Shown piece after piece: positions 12,306 through 23,157 of a stretch of DNA of 64,000 bases. Origin of the DNA: Siphonodentalium dalli (Eukaryota > Mollusca > Scaphopoda > Gadilida > Siphonodentaliidae); contig CP136067.1 of assembly GCA_032622095.1 (NCBI GenBank), forward strand, positions 182,068,556 to 182,132,555, in the 5' to 3' direction. Positions within the stretch are counted from its first letter, which is position 1. Every line of letters starts with the position of its first letter. Below the pieces are notes generated by a model that was given only the letters and a program-made list of their open reading frames with translations, was not told the DNA's origin and searched no databases. The position numbers and the translations under genes are program-made.

Positions 12306-14379
12306 GACATATGACAATAGGTTAATAACCAACACGCACACAACATTGGTAAGTTATGGATCAAGGAACCCCGATTTGTTCTAAGAATTCACTCATGGAA
12401 CATTCTCTGTGGCACTATTGTCCAAACTAAATTGTTTAGACCACAAGGTGACCGCAAACTTCTTGAACACACAAATGCCATGCGGTTCAATTAAGTTACA
12501 TAATGTCATGGTCAATATTTTAGGTCCACTGATTCTTAACGAAACTTAACCTGAAATTATCAGTAACTATTTCTTGTTTCACACCAAACTCCACCATAAT
12601 AAATTGTCACACATACGATGTCATCGTTACTGTGATACGTGTGTCCGCAGCCATTACAAATGTGTAGAGTTCGAGTACTATGAAAACATGGAACAGATGA
12701 AACTTTCAGGCCCCCTTTTTCTCCACCAAATGCAAATATTTTTCGGTCAAGTGAATCCCGGTATTTTGATGGTTCGCCAAAAAGATCATATGTCAATGTA
12801 TTCTGCATATAAAGAGTTTTTGGCATATGAGTTTCAATCTACACTGAAAAAGATATACTGATAGAAATACAGTCGAATGCTATAGAACACAAAAAATGTA
12901 TCACAAAATTAGTAAATCACAAATTAACGCTAATATTAAAAAAAATTGTATTCTAAAGTATAGGCCCCAGGTCACTATGTATGAACTGTTACATCGGAAG
13001 TCATTCTATCGCCGATTTGTGATGGTTCTTGACTGATTTGTGACGGTTCCTTATGATCCAAATTATACATTTTCGCGAGTTTTTGACAGTTAAAACGCAA
13101 TTTTTTAGACATCTAGGTGATAATTCGATTAGTTTTTCCATTCCCCTCGTAATATATGGTCCCAAATACCGTAAGCATAATGAAAATCCTATTGTGCGAG
13201 TAATACCAACGACGAAAACTGAGAATTGTGATATCTCGATCGGTTCTCTCCCGGTCCAGTCGGTTCTATCCCATGTTAATCGGTTCTGTCCGGAAAATAC
13301 GATGACTATTATTTGGAAGGATACGTGAAAATAACCAAGCGAACACAACGAAATATCAATTATGTTGAATTTACACCACTTATGATCAATTTCGGTGAGT
13401 TACACTGCCTTCTTATATATAATTATGTGTCAACAGTAGTAACAGAATCGTTCACTTTATTGTGACGCAATGCATGTAATTTGACGTGAATGGTCAATGT
13501 GAACTGCGAAGACTGATTTTGTCCACAACAAACCAATCATAATGGTCGACTGATTCAAAATGGCCGCCACAAAAGTCGCATTTTTCAGCTTGTATTAAAC
13601 TTACACGAACCACGTGACGTCAATTCCTTATTCGAAAATGGCCGCCGCCCATGCAGAGGGGTTCATATAGGTGACCCATGCCATTTCTCGGTTCCTTTAT
13701 ATATATTAAAGTCAAACAAAGGTTGCTGTAATTTGCCCCCATAAGACGACTTAAATAGTCACCACAAACCCCACCCGATCCAAAATTGACGGCGGTCAAC
13801 TTAATTTGGATCGGGGGGGGGGGGGTGTTTATGGTCTTGTGGACACATGTTTTAATCTCATTTTGTTCACAGTTGTCATTTCATCTTGAGGCAGTATGAA
13901 CGATAAAGTGAGCCCGAGTCGATTTATCCAGTCCCTGTACCGGTATATAGTTTGTAATTAAGTTCGTTTTAACTCTATTTTGTGCTTACTTGTGCAATTT
14001 GGGTTATTCATGTAAATTCTTCATATACAAATAGGCAGCTAAGCATATACGAGCGTATTAACATTTCACTCGATGATAGTTTGGATGGTTCGAGCGAAAT
14101 GAAAACTATATTTAATAAAAATCAAATAAATACACATAAAACATGGTCTATTCCCAATATGTTGGTGCACAACTCCATGATAAAACATTACAAATTAATG
14201 TAAAAAGATCATGTGCTTATTGCTGGCTTGTTTTATTTGTTAAGTCGTTCCTTGTTTACGTATTAAATAGTTTTTTTTTTTTTTGGTTATTAAATAACAT
14301 TTGATATTTTAATTTGAGTTATTTCATTATTTATTCCTATGGGATCAAAATGGTTGGAAACTAAAAATTGTAATCAGAT
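12306..14379. other. no gene seen; short repeat and a hairpin
   Basis: No convincing gene. Segment 12,960-13,065 is repeated in inverted orientation at about 32,505-32,605 (shared motifs TCGGAAGTCATTCTATCGCC and GGTTCCTTATGAT). Two AAAATGGCCGCC-type motifs occur at 13,557 and 13,637. A hairpin at about 13,758-13,848 pairs CCCGATCCAAAATT with AATTTGGATCGGG. Two overlapping frames of about 90-115 codons near 13.0-13.35 kb resemble nothing known. Confidence 0.45.
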
Positions 14380-14532
14380 GTAATCGAAAAGTAATCAGTT
14401 ACATTTTACTAAAGTAATTGTAATCGTAATCAATTACATTTGAAAAAAATGTAATCAATAATCGTAATCATGTAAATCAAAAGTAATTGTAATCGTAATC
14501 GATTACATTGGCATGTAATCGCCCCAACCCTG
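14380..14532 (-). mobile_element. hAT-type terminus with GTAATC clusters
   Basis: Read from 14,532 on the minus strand the sequence begins CAGGGTTGGGGCGATTACAT, a form typical of hAT terminal inverted repeats. It continues with many TAATCG/TAATTG and GATTAC repeats. The opposite end was not found, so this is probably a solo or truncated end. Confidence 0.5.
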
Positions 14533-14599
14533 GCTAAAATTGAACACATATCCCACCTGGAACTTTCAACCACAGACCTTCATTTATCAATTAAAGTCA

Positions 14600-14703
14600 A
14601 TTGGTGGTTTGCGCTCCAAAATACGCGTAATAATAGTAGCTTTTTAAGTTTTCCCGATATAGAAATAGCTCGATAAACACTTGAAATACCTTTCTATGAG
14701 CAG
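14600..14703 (+). repeat. repeat R, copy 2, left part
   Basis: Matches 6,896-6,995 (GGTTTGCG.TCCAAAATAC). It breaks off at the hAT insertion and resumes at 15,652. Confidence 0.8.
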
Positions 14704-15651
14704 CAGTGTTCGCGCTGGACCGAAATATTTTTTAGCCAAAAGTTTAGCCAAATGAAAATTTTATTAGCCAAATAAAAAAAACTTTAGCCAAATTTTTTTT
14801 GGCCAAATTAAACAAAATATGGCCAAATTAAATCATCGTTTTATGGTCGGTTCACAATTAATGACTAAAACGTCAAATCCAACAGGCACAGGTAAAATAC
14901 ACAATAATTTAACTAATTTTGATGATGAACTAGAAATATTTTTATATATGTCATTTATTAAAAAATTATTAATCTTTATGTGAAAGAGTGATTTGGGGGG
15001 GGGGGGGGGGGTAACCCGGGATTGGGTATACGGATATTTCCCCACTTTCTTCTTTTAAATCATTAAATATTAATTATCCTTGCGAAAATATCTAAGTGAC
15101 ATCTCTGGAAACTAATAACTTAATATTTTTACGCCATTATCAAATTACAATCTGTCATAAACGCATGGATATCATTTGGAATGTATCGGTATTGACGAAA
15201 AATAGCGACAAAATATCTGTCGTGATTCACATTTGGCTGATTAAGCTATTGTCTTACACTTGGTGCTCATAAACCTCGGCCGTCATAAATACAATGTCAT
15301 CATAAACATGCATTGTGCAGGAGCCCCGTGGGTGACCATACAGACAATGGGGGATTAGCGGATTAAATGTAAAATAATGATATGACCTTTTGCTGTTTCG
15401 TGCAGAGTGACGGGTTTCCCTTTGTACTGTCCGCGATCGGGTTTCGGGTTTCCACGTACGTATACGATGTTTTCGGACAAGATCGTTCACATCACAGAAT
15501 TAAAAACCCACTTGCCAAAAATTCATGCTTCCAGTCTCTATTTGGGGTCAAAAAAAGTTTAGCCAAAAGTTTAGCCAAATGAAATTTTTATTAGCCAAAT
15601 TCGAAAAAGATTAGCCATTGGCTAATTTGGCTACCGACAGCGCGAACACTG
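14704..15651 (+). mobile_element. non-autonomous hAT element with 8-bp target duplication
   Basis: The 948-bp element has terminal inverted repeats CAGTGTTCGCGCTG and CAGCGCGAACACTG. It is flanked by exact 8-bp duplications ATGAGCAG (14,696-14,703 and 15,652-15,659), the hAT signature. TTAGCCAAA-type subterminal repeats cluster at both ends (about 14,733-14,830 and 15,556-15,635), as expected for transposase-binding repeats. A G run lies near 14,996. No transposase is encoded; short internal frames are not recognisable. It sits inside repeat R, and the flanks join to give the R sequence found elsewhere. Confidence 0.93.
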
Positions 15652-15995
15652 ATGAGCAGTATAATAATCTCACAGAAAGACATATTGGAGTCATGAAAAA
15701 TACAACTTTGAACCAGATGTTTTGGTTCCAAACAAATAAAAAAACAATTTGCACGACATCGAACAGAAAAGAGCGTTCCGTGTTAGTCTATTCTTGATAT
15801 GGTAGAAATAAAGAGCCTTTGTTTCATTTCTGTACGAAAAATTGTAAACAGTTGGAAAGGGGCTATGACCACAGTATGTATTCCTCAGAGCATACGAGGC
15901 CGGTATTTGTACTTATCAACATTTCTTGTATTTGCAACCAATATTATACATCTTTAGAAATTACTTAGACAAAATTTGGACGCTCGAATGAGCCA
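15652..15995 (+). repeat. repeat R, copy 2, right part
   Basis: Continues R after the hAT. It corresponds to 7,000-7,300 and ends at the GAATGAGCCATGTCC landmark. Positions 15,703-15,745 (AATACAACTTTGAACCAGAT and on) are the segment that aligns best to the satellite monomer at 47.8-58.2 kb. Confidence 0.85.
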
Positions 15996-16559
15996 TGTCC
16001 ATTTAAATTAACAGAATATAATGACAGTAGATGTCTAATTCCATTGGGTCAATTATGCAGGCGTGCATGATTATATATGATCCTATACCCAACATGACTT
16101 TCAATATGTTGTATCTGCCACTCGAAGTGGAGGTAATGTCACTTAATCTACTGTTATACTAGATAGCTGTACTCTTATTTCTTAATATACTTGTTGGATT
16201 ATGTAGATAACATCCGCTGCAACCATTATCGGGTTTAAAACGTTTGTTACACTCAATTAAATGATCCCAAAGTGCAGAAATCGTTCGAATAAATATCATG
16301 TAAAGAACCGTCACAGTCGTGGTTACCTTGAAATAGAACCGTAACACCACATACGTTGTAGGGTGGAGTGCGCATGCCCGAGCGATAACACGGCCGTTAA
16401 AACTAAGCATACAATTCCGCTATAAAAGTGCAATTTCATGTGATAATCGTATATACATTCCCGGACATCTTATTTCTCATGTGCTCATGGAAACATACAT
16501 GGACTATATGGACTGACAAAACTATAACATTCGTGAGTTTTATCACCAGTTGAATTCTT
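15996..16559. other. no gene seen
   Basis: Non-coding. The right part may already be the 5' UTR of the L1-type LINE that follows; its 5' boundary cannot be placed from one copy. Confidence 0.4.
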
Positions 16560-16583
16560 AACTCTGAACATTCAAATCCGTAG

Positions 16584-16624
16584 CCCCGCCCACAACAACA
16601 AAAACATTGTCAAAGATGGCGGAC
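16584..16624 (+). promoter_or_regulatory. GC box and YY1-type motif at the LINE 5' end
   Basis: CCCCGCCCAC (16,584-16,593) is a GC-box/Sp1-like motif. AAGATGGCGGAC (16,613-16,624) matches the YY1 consensus and includes the ORF1 start codon. Human L1 also has a YY1 site at its 5' end. Promoter function here is inference. Confidence 0.4.
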
Positions 16625-17008
16625 ACCCACAACGATGAAAACGTGAATCAAAATGAAACATCAGCACTAGTTTATCAGGGTCTTGAAACAATTAATTGTG
16701 ACTTTGACGAACAACTATGTCTACCAGAAAATAAACTAACTGATATACCTGAGGATATGCATGAATTCAACCAATTCCAAAACCGGATTTCAAGTGCGGT
16801 GTTTAACTTATCAGGACCAACACATTCCCACGACAATCACTCACATAATAATGAGATTAACTCGGAACATTCAATGAATGGAAATCGACCTAGTGACCAT
16901 GCGTGCCCTGATTTTGGCCTGGATAGTATTTGTGGACTGAGCACTGATCAACTTCCGGTTGTAATGGCGGCACGCAGGCGGTTTTCAATCCGGCGAGGAT
17001 TTTCAACA
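16616..17008 (+). CDS. L1-type LINE ORF1, N-terminal part
   Basis: 131 codons from ATG 16,616 (a start at 16,607 would use TTG). The product begins MADTHNDENVNQNE. It is acidic and low in complexity, with a His/Asn-rich stretch (SHDNHSHNNE), and ends in a basic segment ARRRFSIRRGF. No domain is recognised in this part. The original frame runs to ACA at 17,006-17,008 and continues at AAG 22,043, where the coiled coil and RRM of ORF1 follow. Between lies a CR1-like LINE. An open frame kept up to the exact break point suggests the copy was in fair condition when it was hit. Confidence 0.7.
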
Positions 17009-17147
17009 TAATCTTTAATAATCTTGAGTTTTTACAAGTCGTATTATGTAAAATTGTATCTGATATAAAAATACACATTCTTATAATGATATTAATGTAA
17101 ATTTTATGATAAAATCTTATCTAAACATGCATATATTTAACTTGTAA

Positions 17148-17859
17148 ATGAGTGTCACGAAATTGCGAAGAAATTGCACAGAGAAATGCGACGAATACGA
17201 GGATGAGAATATAAGAATATTAGCGTCGGATAGCAAAGGCAGATACATAAAAGAACAAGCGGAGAAGAATGGTTATGGAAGCAAAATAATATGGATGATT
17301 TTCCCAGGGAAAACAACTAGAGAAATCCTCGGAAAATTGCATTGTGCTCTACCAAAAATTGTCAACAAAAAGGAAAACAAAGGGAAGAAGATAGAGATTT
17401 ACATATGGACGGGCACCTGTGACATCACCATCAAACTGGAAGAATTCATATATCTTCGACACAAGTCAGATAGACAGGCACGAGACAATACTACTTCATC
17501 ATATATAAGTTTCAAAAGGTTTGTCAATACAAACATACCACAGACTTCGGTAATCTTTCTTGAGATAACCCCAATCAGTTTGACGAATTGGAATGAAAGT
17601 AGACAGCACAGCAATTCAGCCAGCTTTCGAAGTGACACAATTACGTCAAATCGAAGCAATAAATGACTGGATAAAAAGGAACAATTCCAGACCTACTCCA
17701 TGTTTTGAATACGATCTTCAGAGAATCAGAAAAAGACCTGGGGAGCTCCCACATTATTCAAGCAACTTCTCCTTATACAAGGACGGTGTCCATCCAGACA
17801 AAACTCTAGCAGCTGTGTGGATGAAAAGAATCATTCGATGTATGTACCCAGCCTACTGA
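17148..17859 (+). pseudogene. CR1-like ORF1a, SGNH esterase-like, one frameshift
   Basis: The first frame (17,148-17,666) begins MSVTKLRRNC and the second (17,593-17,859) continues it after a frame change near 17,590. SGNH-hydrolase style motifs appear in order: a Ser block ASDSKGRYI, a GTCDIT segment in the position of the Gly/Asn block, and the C-terminal DGVHPD giving the Asp-x-x-His pair. ORF1 proteins of several CR1/L2-group LINEs carry such an esterase domain. Its role in transposition is not settled; membrane or RNP association has been proposed. About 235 residues in all. The frameshift would stop normal translation. Confidence 0.7.
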
Positions 17860-17890
17860 TGATATATAGTAATAATGCCGATTCGGATCT

Positions 17891-18037
17891 GTGAGTATTG
17901 ACTCACTGCCGATAAATAAAATAAACTATATATCAACAACAATAAATATAACTGAAGATATAATTATATTGGAACTGTGAGTTTTGTCTCACTGCCAATA
18001 GAGAACAAATTAAACGGATCTGTGAGTATTATCTCAC
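17891..18037 (+). other. three repeated stem-loops between ORF1a and ORF1b
   Basis: Hairpins with a GTGAG...CTCAC stem occur at 17,891-17,906, 17,977-17,992 and 18,022-18,037. Each sits in a shared context of GGA(T/A)CTGTGAG and CTCACTG(C/T)C, with variable 4-6 base loops. The third ends 10 bases before the ORF1b ATG. The stems are kept while the AT-rich spacers differ, which suggests an RNA structure. A role in re-initiation or internal entry is speculative. Confidence 0.55.
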
Positions 18038-18046
18038 TGTCGTAAA

Positions 18047-18964
18047 ATGGCGAGTATGTTAAGAACAACGGGAAGAAGATCCCAATAGAAAGACAAAGAA
18101 ACTTGGGAATGTCTCTATTGTGAGAAGAAATTCACAGAAGAGTGTAAGGGAATGAAATGTGAATCCTGTGAAGGATGGGTATGTCTACCATGTGCAAAAA
18201 TTCCAGAAGAGGTCTATGATATCTTGAACAAACATGCAACGGGAAAAACAGACACAACAGCAGGAATCAGATGGCTATGTAGACTAGATGAACAGTCACT
18301 ACCCACACTAAAGCAGATAAGCGGAACTCTGACTACGATGAATAACAACAATAATGAAAGATTTGAGAAGTTGGAGGAACAAGTAAAACAGGTGGAAAGT
18401 AGCATTGGGGATAAAGTTGAGGCAGCAACTGCAGACATCAAAGCTGAGATGAAGAAAGAAATATTCGAGGAGATTGAAGCCAGAGAGAATGAAAAAGAAG
18501 TAAGAAAGAGGAGAGAACACAACTTATGTATGTGTAATGTACCAAAAAGCGTCAGCAACGACCCGAAGGAGAGAAAATAACATAATAGCACTATAATACA
18601 ACATATATATGATAAACTTGTTCCAGAAGATCAAAGAAGTGGGAACCTTATCATAAAAAATGTGTTCAGGTTAGGCCCAAGACCTAAAGGAGAGAAGAAG
18701 AAATTCCGTCCAATCAAGGTCACTCTAGAAAGCAGCACTCAACTAAAACAACTAATTTCCAAAGCACACAAAATCCCATCTCTCAACGATAAGGATTTTG
18801 AAGACTTAGTAATAGCCAGGGACCTCACTCCCGAACAACGCGACCAAAGGAAAACTCTTCAAGCAGAATTAAAGGAGAAGAACCGAAATGGGAAAGAGTA
18901 TCAAATCAGGGGAGGAAAAGTTACCAAAATAAAGGAAGGAGAAAAGAAGACCCCCTCAGAGTAG
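18047..18964 (+). pseudogene. CR1-like ORF1b, PHD-like finger plus coiled coil, two stops
   Basis: One frame runs from ATG 18,047 to the stop at 18,962-18,964, interrupted by TAG at about 18,086-18,088 and TAA at 18,578-18,580. After the first stop comes a zinc-finger segment with paired cysteines (WECLYCEKKF, MKCESCEGWVCLPC), like the PHD finger in ORF1 of CR1/L2-type LINEs. A Glu/Lys-rich coiled coil follows (about 18,330-18,520). Then, beyond the second stop, a basic C-terminal part contains NVFRLGPRPKGEKKKFRP. Such proteins bind LINE RNA. About 305 codons with the stops included. Confidence 0.75.
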
Positions 18965-21917
18965 GAATTTTAAAGATTTTAACCGGAAAGATGCTGCCAA
19001 AAATGATGTAAATACAAATATTTTTAACCAGAAACAGGACAGGTCAATTAAAGTCGCCTATTCAAATGTAGACTCACTGCTGAACAAGAGAGACGAATTA
19101 GCAGCTCTAATTGGAAAAGAATCACCTGACGTGCTTTTACTTACAGAAATAACACCAAAAAATGCCAAAAATTTACAACCAGAAGAGTTTGAATTACAAG
19201 GATATGAGATGTTCATAAATGAATTAGGATCAGGAAGAGGGGTTGCAATCTATGTCACTAAAACCTTGAAAGCCAATATCGTGGAGGATCTTACAACCAG
19301 TGAAGGAGTTGAATCAGTTTGGTGTGGCATAAAACTCAACACAGAAGACAACCTCCTAATCGGATGCGTATACAGAAGTCCATCAAACAACAGTGACAAA
19401 AATAAGAAAACAAATAAGATCTTATGCACCGCCACAAGGAGAAAGGACTCTCATATGCTGGTATGTGGTGACTTCAACTACAAAGAGATAGACTGGGAAA
19501 CCAACACATGCAGCACATCAGAAACTAGCGATGAATTTGACTACCTAGAAAAATTCGGGGATGCAGGTATTTACCAACACGTAAGAGATCCAACAAGACA
19601 GAGAGAAGGACAACAAGAATCACTGTTAGATCTCATCTTCACGAACGAAGAACTAATGATATCAGATCTGAAACATTTACCTCCATTAGGCAAGAGTGAC
19701 CACCACATGCTACTATTTGATGTTGTATGCTATGCAGATGGAGTGGAAGAGGATGTCAACAGACCACAATATCATAAAGGAGACTATGAGGCACTACATG
19801 AGGAACTGAATGGAGGATGGGAGGAAGATGATGAAATGACAGTAGAATCCCTATGGCTCCGTCTGAAAGAGAGATTACTGGAAGCATCAAATAAACACAT
19901 ACCAACATCAGTCATGAAGTCAAGCACCAAGAAGCAAAAATGGATGACAGTATCAGCACTGAAGGCAGTTAAGGAGAAGCACCAAAAGTGGAAAAAATAT
20001 ATCCACAGCAAGAAGGAATCAAAATACAGAGAATACATTCAAGCAAGAAATAAAGCAACACGGGAATGCAGAATAGCACGCAAAAACTATGAGAAAAAAC
20101 TAGCCGAGAGTATCAAAAGTGACCCGAAGACATATTGGAACTATATACGAAGCAAAACAAAAGTCAAAGCAGGGATGGGGGATATACAGAGAGACGATGG
20201 AACAATCAGCAGTGAAGATACAGAAAAGGCAGAAATTTTAAATAGATACTTCAGCAGTGTCTATACCATTGAAGGAGATGCAGAGGTTCCTCTTCCCAGA
20301 GAAATTGAGGTAGAAAACAGTGTCGACCTAAAAGATATAGTTGTGAACGAAGAAATTGTAATGAGACACCTGCTCGAACTGGATACGTCAAAATATCCAG
20401 GAGAAGACAAACTGCATCCTCGAGTTCTGAAAGAAGCTGCAAGCAGTATCTGTCCTGCTATGACATACCTTTTTAAAAGATCAATAGCCACGGGGGAGGT
20501 TCCAACAGATTGGAGAAATGCTACTGTATGCCCAATATTCAAGAAAGGAAACAAGAAGAAAGCCGAGAACTATAGACCCGTCAGCCTCACGAGCATCATA
20601 TGTAAACTAATGGAAAAAATAGTAAGGGATAACATCATGGAGTACTTAGAAGAAAACGAATTGTTTACAGATAACCAACATGGCTTTAGGGCAAAAAGAT
20701 CCTGCGTCTCACAACTACTGGAAGTTCAAGACGACCTTACATCATACATCGACGAAGGTAGAAGCATCGATATTATATACCTTGACTTCCGTAAGGCGTT
20801 CGATACAGTACCGCACAGAAGACTCATGGCAAAACTACACGCAAACAAGATCCAAGGAAATGTACATCGATGGCTAAACAACTTCCTAACAGGAAGGAAA
20901 CAATCGGTTAGAGTAAACGGAAAACTATCAGCAAAATCAGATGTAACCAGCGGAATCCCCCAGGGCTCAGTGTTGGGACCAACACTATTCCTCATATATA
21001 TCAATGATATAACCCAAAACATCAAATCGCAATGCAAACTGTTCGCCGACGACACAAAAATATACACAGATATCAAGGATATCCAAGACAAAATGAGACT
21101 CCAACAAGACCTTGATACATTATCAGATTGGTCAGAAAGATGGCTCCTGAGATTCAATGCAGCCAAATGCAAAGTACTCCATATAGGACGAGAAAACCCA
21201 AAATTCAGCTACCACATAAAAGAAGCAAATAAAGAAATACAAATCCAACCAACTGAATCTGAGAAGGACATTGGCGTTATATTTGACTCAGCACTATCTT
21301 TCAACTCACACATATCAACAGCAGTCAACAAAGCGAATCAAAGAATAGGACTAATTAGAAGATCCTTCAACTACATAGATGACAACATGCTAAAGATTCT
21401 ATATAAATCCCTCATTAGACCAATGGTCGAGTATGCCTCATCAATATGGAACCCGCACCTACGAAAACACCAGATATTAATCGAAAGCGTCCAGAGAAGA
21501 TCCACTAAACTGACAACTACCAACAATATGCAATATCAAGACAACGAGGGAAGAAATAAACATCTTGGACTACCGACACTCCAATACCGTCGAGAGAGGT
21601 GCGATATGATACAAATGTTTAAAGTATTAAACAAAATAGATACAGTAGTCCTACCATCAGCAAAAAAATCATACTCAACAACCACAAGAGGACACAAAGA
21701 CAAACTACAAAAAGAAATCCACAAGAACAATACATCAGCCAACAGCTTTGTACCTCGCAGCACAAACTGTTGGAACAGCCTGACCGAGTTATGTACGGGA
21801 GCGACAGATGTCAATGAATTTAAATCAATTCTGAACGACACCTGGAGAGGAAGACCCAAGAAATTTTATTTTAAATTCAATAATGAAAAACCAAAAAACG
21901 ATTTTAATGCACTGTAA
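18934..21917 (+). CDS. CR1-like LINE ORF2: endonuclease and reverse transcriptase
   Basis: A single open frame of about 990 codons, from just after a TAA near 18,931 to the stop at 21,915-21,917. No clear early ATG is present, and it overlaps the end of ORF1b, so the start may depend on re-initiation. The N-terminal apurinic endonuclease shows YSNVDSLLNKRDEL, LLLTEITP (catalytic Glu), GDFNYKEIDW and GKSDHHML (Asp-His). The reverse transcriptase has IFKKGNKKKAENYRPVSLTS, YLDFRKAFDTVPHRRL, GIPQGSVLGP and LFADDTKIY. The C-terminal tail has TTRGHKDKL and CWNSLTELC. Catalytic residues look intact. It nicks DNA and copies its RNA at the nick (target-primed reverse transcription). Confidence 0.9.
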
Positions 21918-22042
21918 ATACAAGCACGTCGCCAAAACGCCACAGATAGTTACAAAAGTATTTGGAACTAACGAAGAGGTCAACACAAGCCTCTATGCTT
22001 ATAAGAAGACCGAAGATCACAGGTAATCACAGGTAATCACAA
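21918..22042 (+). other. 3' UTR and tail of the CR1-like LINE
   Basis: Short 3' UTR ending in direct copies of AGGTAATCAC, a microsatellite-like tail instead of poly(A), as in CR1-group elements. Confidence 0.65.
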
Positions 22043-22987
22043 AAGCTCGACAAAATTATGAGTGTCTTACTACAAATGAGTATAGGCATGAAAACAATCT
22101 ACGAAGTCGACAAAATAGTATCAACAATGAGCCATAAATTGGACACTATTGAAAATTCAGTTCAATGCCTCACTGGACGAGTGTCAACATTGGAAGGCAA
22201 CCACTCACAAATGGCATCCGACATCCAAAGATGTGACGCATCCCACGAAAGGATAAATACTGTCGTGATAGATTCAATTAAAAATAAAGCTAAATTAGAT
22301 ATGTTGGAAAAACGCACGCAATATATGATGGAGCAAGTCACAGATCTGCAATCGGATACTATGCAGAATGACCTAATTTTCACAGGCATAGTGGAATCAG
22401 AATCCGACAGTGTGTCGACAGAGGAAATTTTGTGCGATTTCATTCAGGATAAGTTGTATGTTTTTGATGTTGTTGAATTCGAAACTGTGAAACGGATAGG
22501 GAAACCAACGGATGGAAAAGCAAGACCAATATTGGCAACATTTTGTAAATTCAAAGACCGAGAAAATATCAGGAAAAAGAGCGGTTCTCTCAAAAACACT
22601 AACTGTTACATAAACGAACACCACCCACAGGTTATAAATAACTACAGAAAGCAGGTACTCAATCCGATAGCCAAGGACGCACGGAACAAGGGACACAAAG
22701 CGCGAGTGGTTGCAGACAGATTATATATTGACAATAAACAATACCAAGCTGCAGGTAGACCGCACTATAGGTGTGACAGAGACTCTAAACAAGCTGTCCA
22801 AAACCCAGACCTCAATACACAGACAAATGACAATTCTGGGAATTATTCTAAAAATTATGCGAGTTATAATTCGCATACATGTGACGGACAAAACCCACCT
22901 CCCAGTGGAAGTGGAAGGGGAGCACGACCCAAAACATTTCTAGGGGACATAACTCGCGAGGACATTCATACGGACGCAGAGTGTTGA
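22043..22987 (+). CDS. L1-type LINE ORF1, coiled coil, RRM and C-terminal domain
   Basis: Continues the N-terminal part at 16,616-17,008. The frame is KLDKIMSV... with the first internal ATG at 22,058. A heptad-like coiled coil (about 22,085-22,370, ending near MLEKRTQYMMEQVTDL) is followed by an RRM-type region beginning NDLIFTGIVESESD. The VKRIGKPTDGKARPILATF and KDRENIRKK segments follow, as in L1 ORF1p/Transposase_22 proteins. Then come YINEHHPQVINNYRKQ and a C-terminal part rich in Asn/Gly (SGSGRGARP). It should trimerise and coat LINE RNA. This part has no internal stop. Confidence 0.82.
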   Translation, partial: KLDKIMSVLLQMSIGMKTIYEVDKIVSTMSHKLDTIENSVQCLTGRVSTLEGNHSQMASDIQRCDASHERINTVVIDSIKNKAKLDMLEKRTQYMMEQVTDLQSDTMQNDLIFTGIVESESDSVSTEEILCDFIQDKLYVFDVVEFETVKRIGKPTDGKARPILATFCKFKDRENIRKKSGSLKNTNCYINEHHPQVINNYRKQVLNPIAKDARNKGHKARVVADRLYIDNKQYQAAGRPHYRCDRDSKQAVQNPDLNTQTNDNSGNYSKNYASYNSHTCDGQNPPPSGSGRGARPKTFLGDITREDIHTDAEC

Positions 22988-23157
22988 CTGGTAGCAGAAC
23001 GGCACAGAACAGTGGACAATTCAATCGACAAGACGAACGTAATGACACTGATCATGTTGTGACAACACATAATTACAATAACAATACCGTTAACACGAGA
23101 CAAGTTGCCAAACAAAGTCGCGACTCAGTCGACACGCACCTATAGGACTGCCCGGGA

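Larger units (their letters stand above)
17009..22042 (+). mobile_element. CR1-like LINE inserted in the L1-type LINE
   Basis: About 5.03 kb, full-length in appearance: a 5' UTR (17,009-17,147), a first ORF1 (esterase), a spacer with three hairpins, a second ORF1 (PHD finger/coiled coil), and a long ORF2. The 3' end carries a short 10-bp tail repeat (AGGTAATCAC, about 22,021-22,040). Host sequence rejoins in frame across the element. Any target duplication is very short (AACA/CACA), and the borders are good to a few bases. ORF2 is open throughout while both ORF1 frames are broken. Confidence 0.85.

Noticed and set aside
18214-18591. 125-codon hydrophobic minus-strand frame
   Set aside because: Antisense shadow of the Glu/Lys-rich coiled coil in the CR1-like ORF1b.
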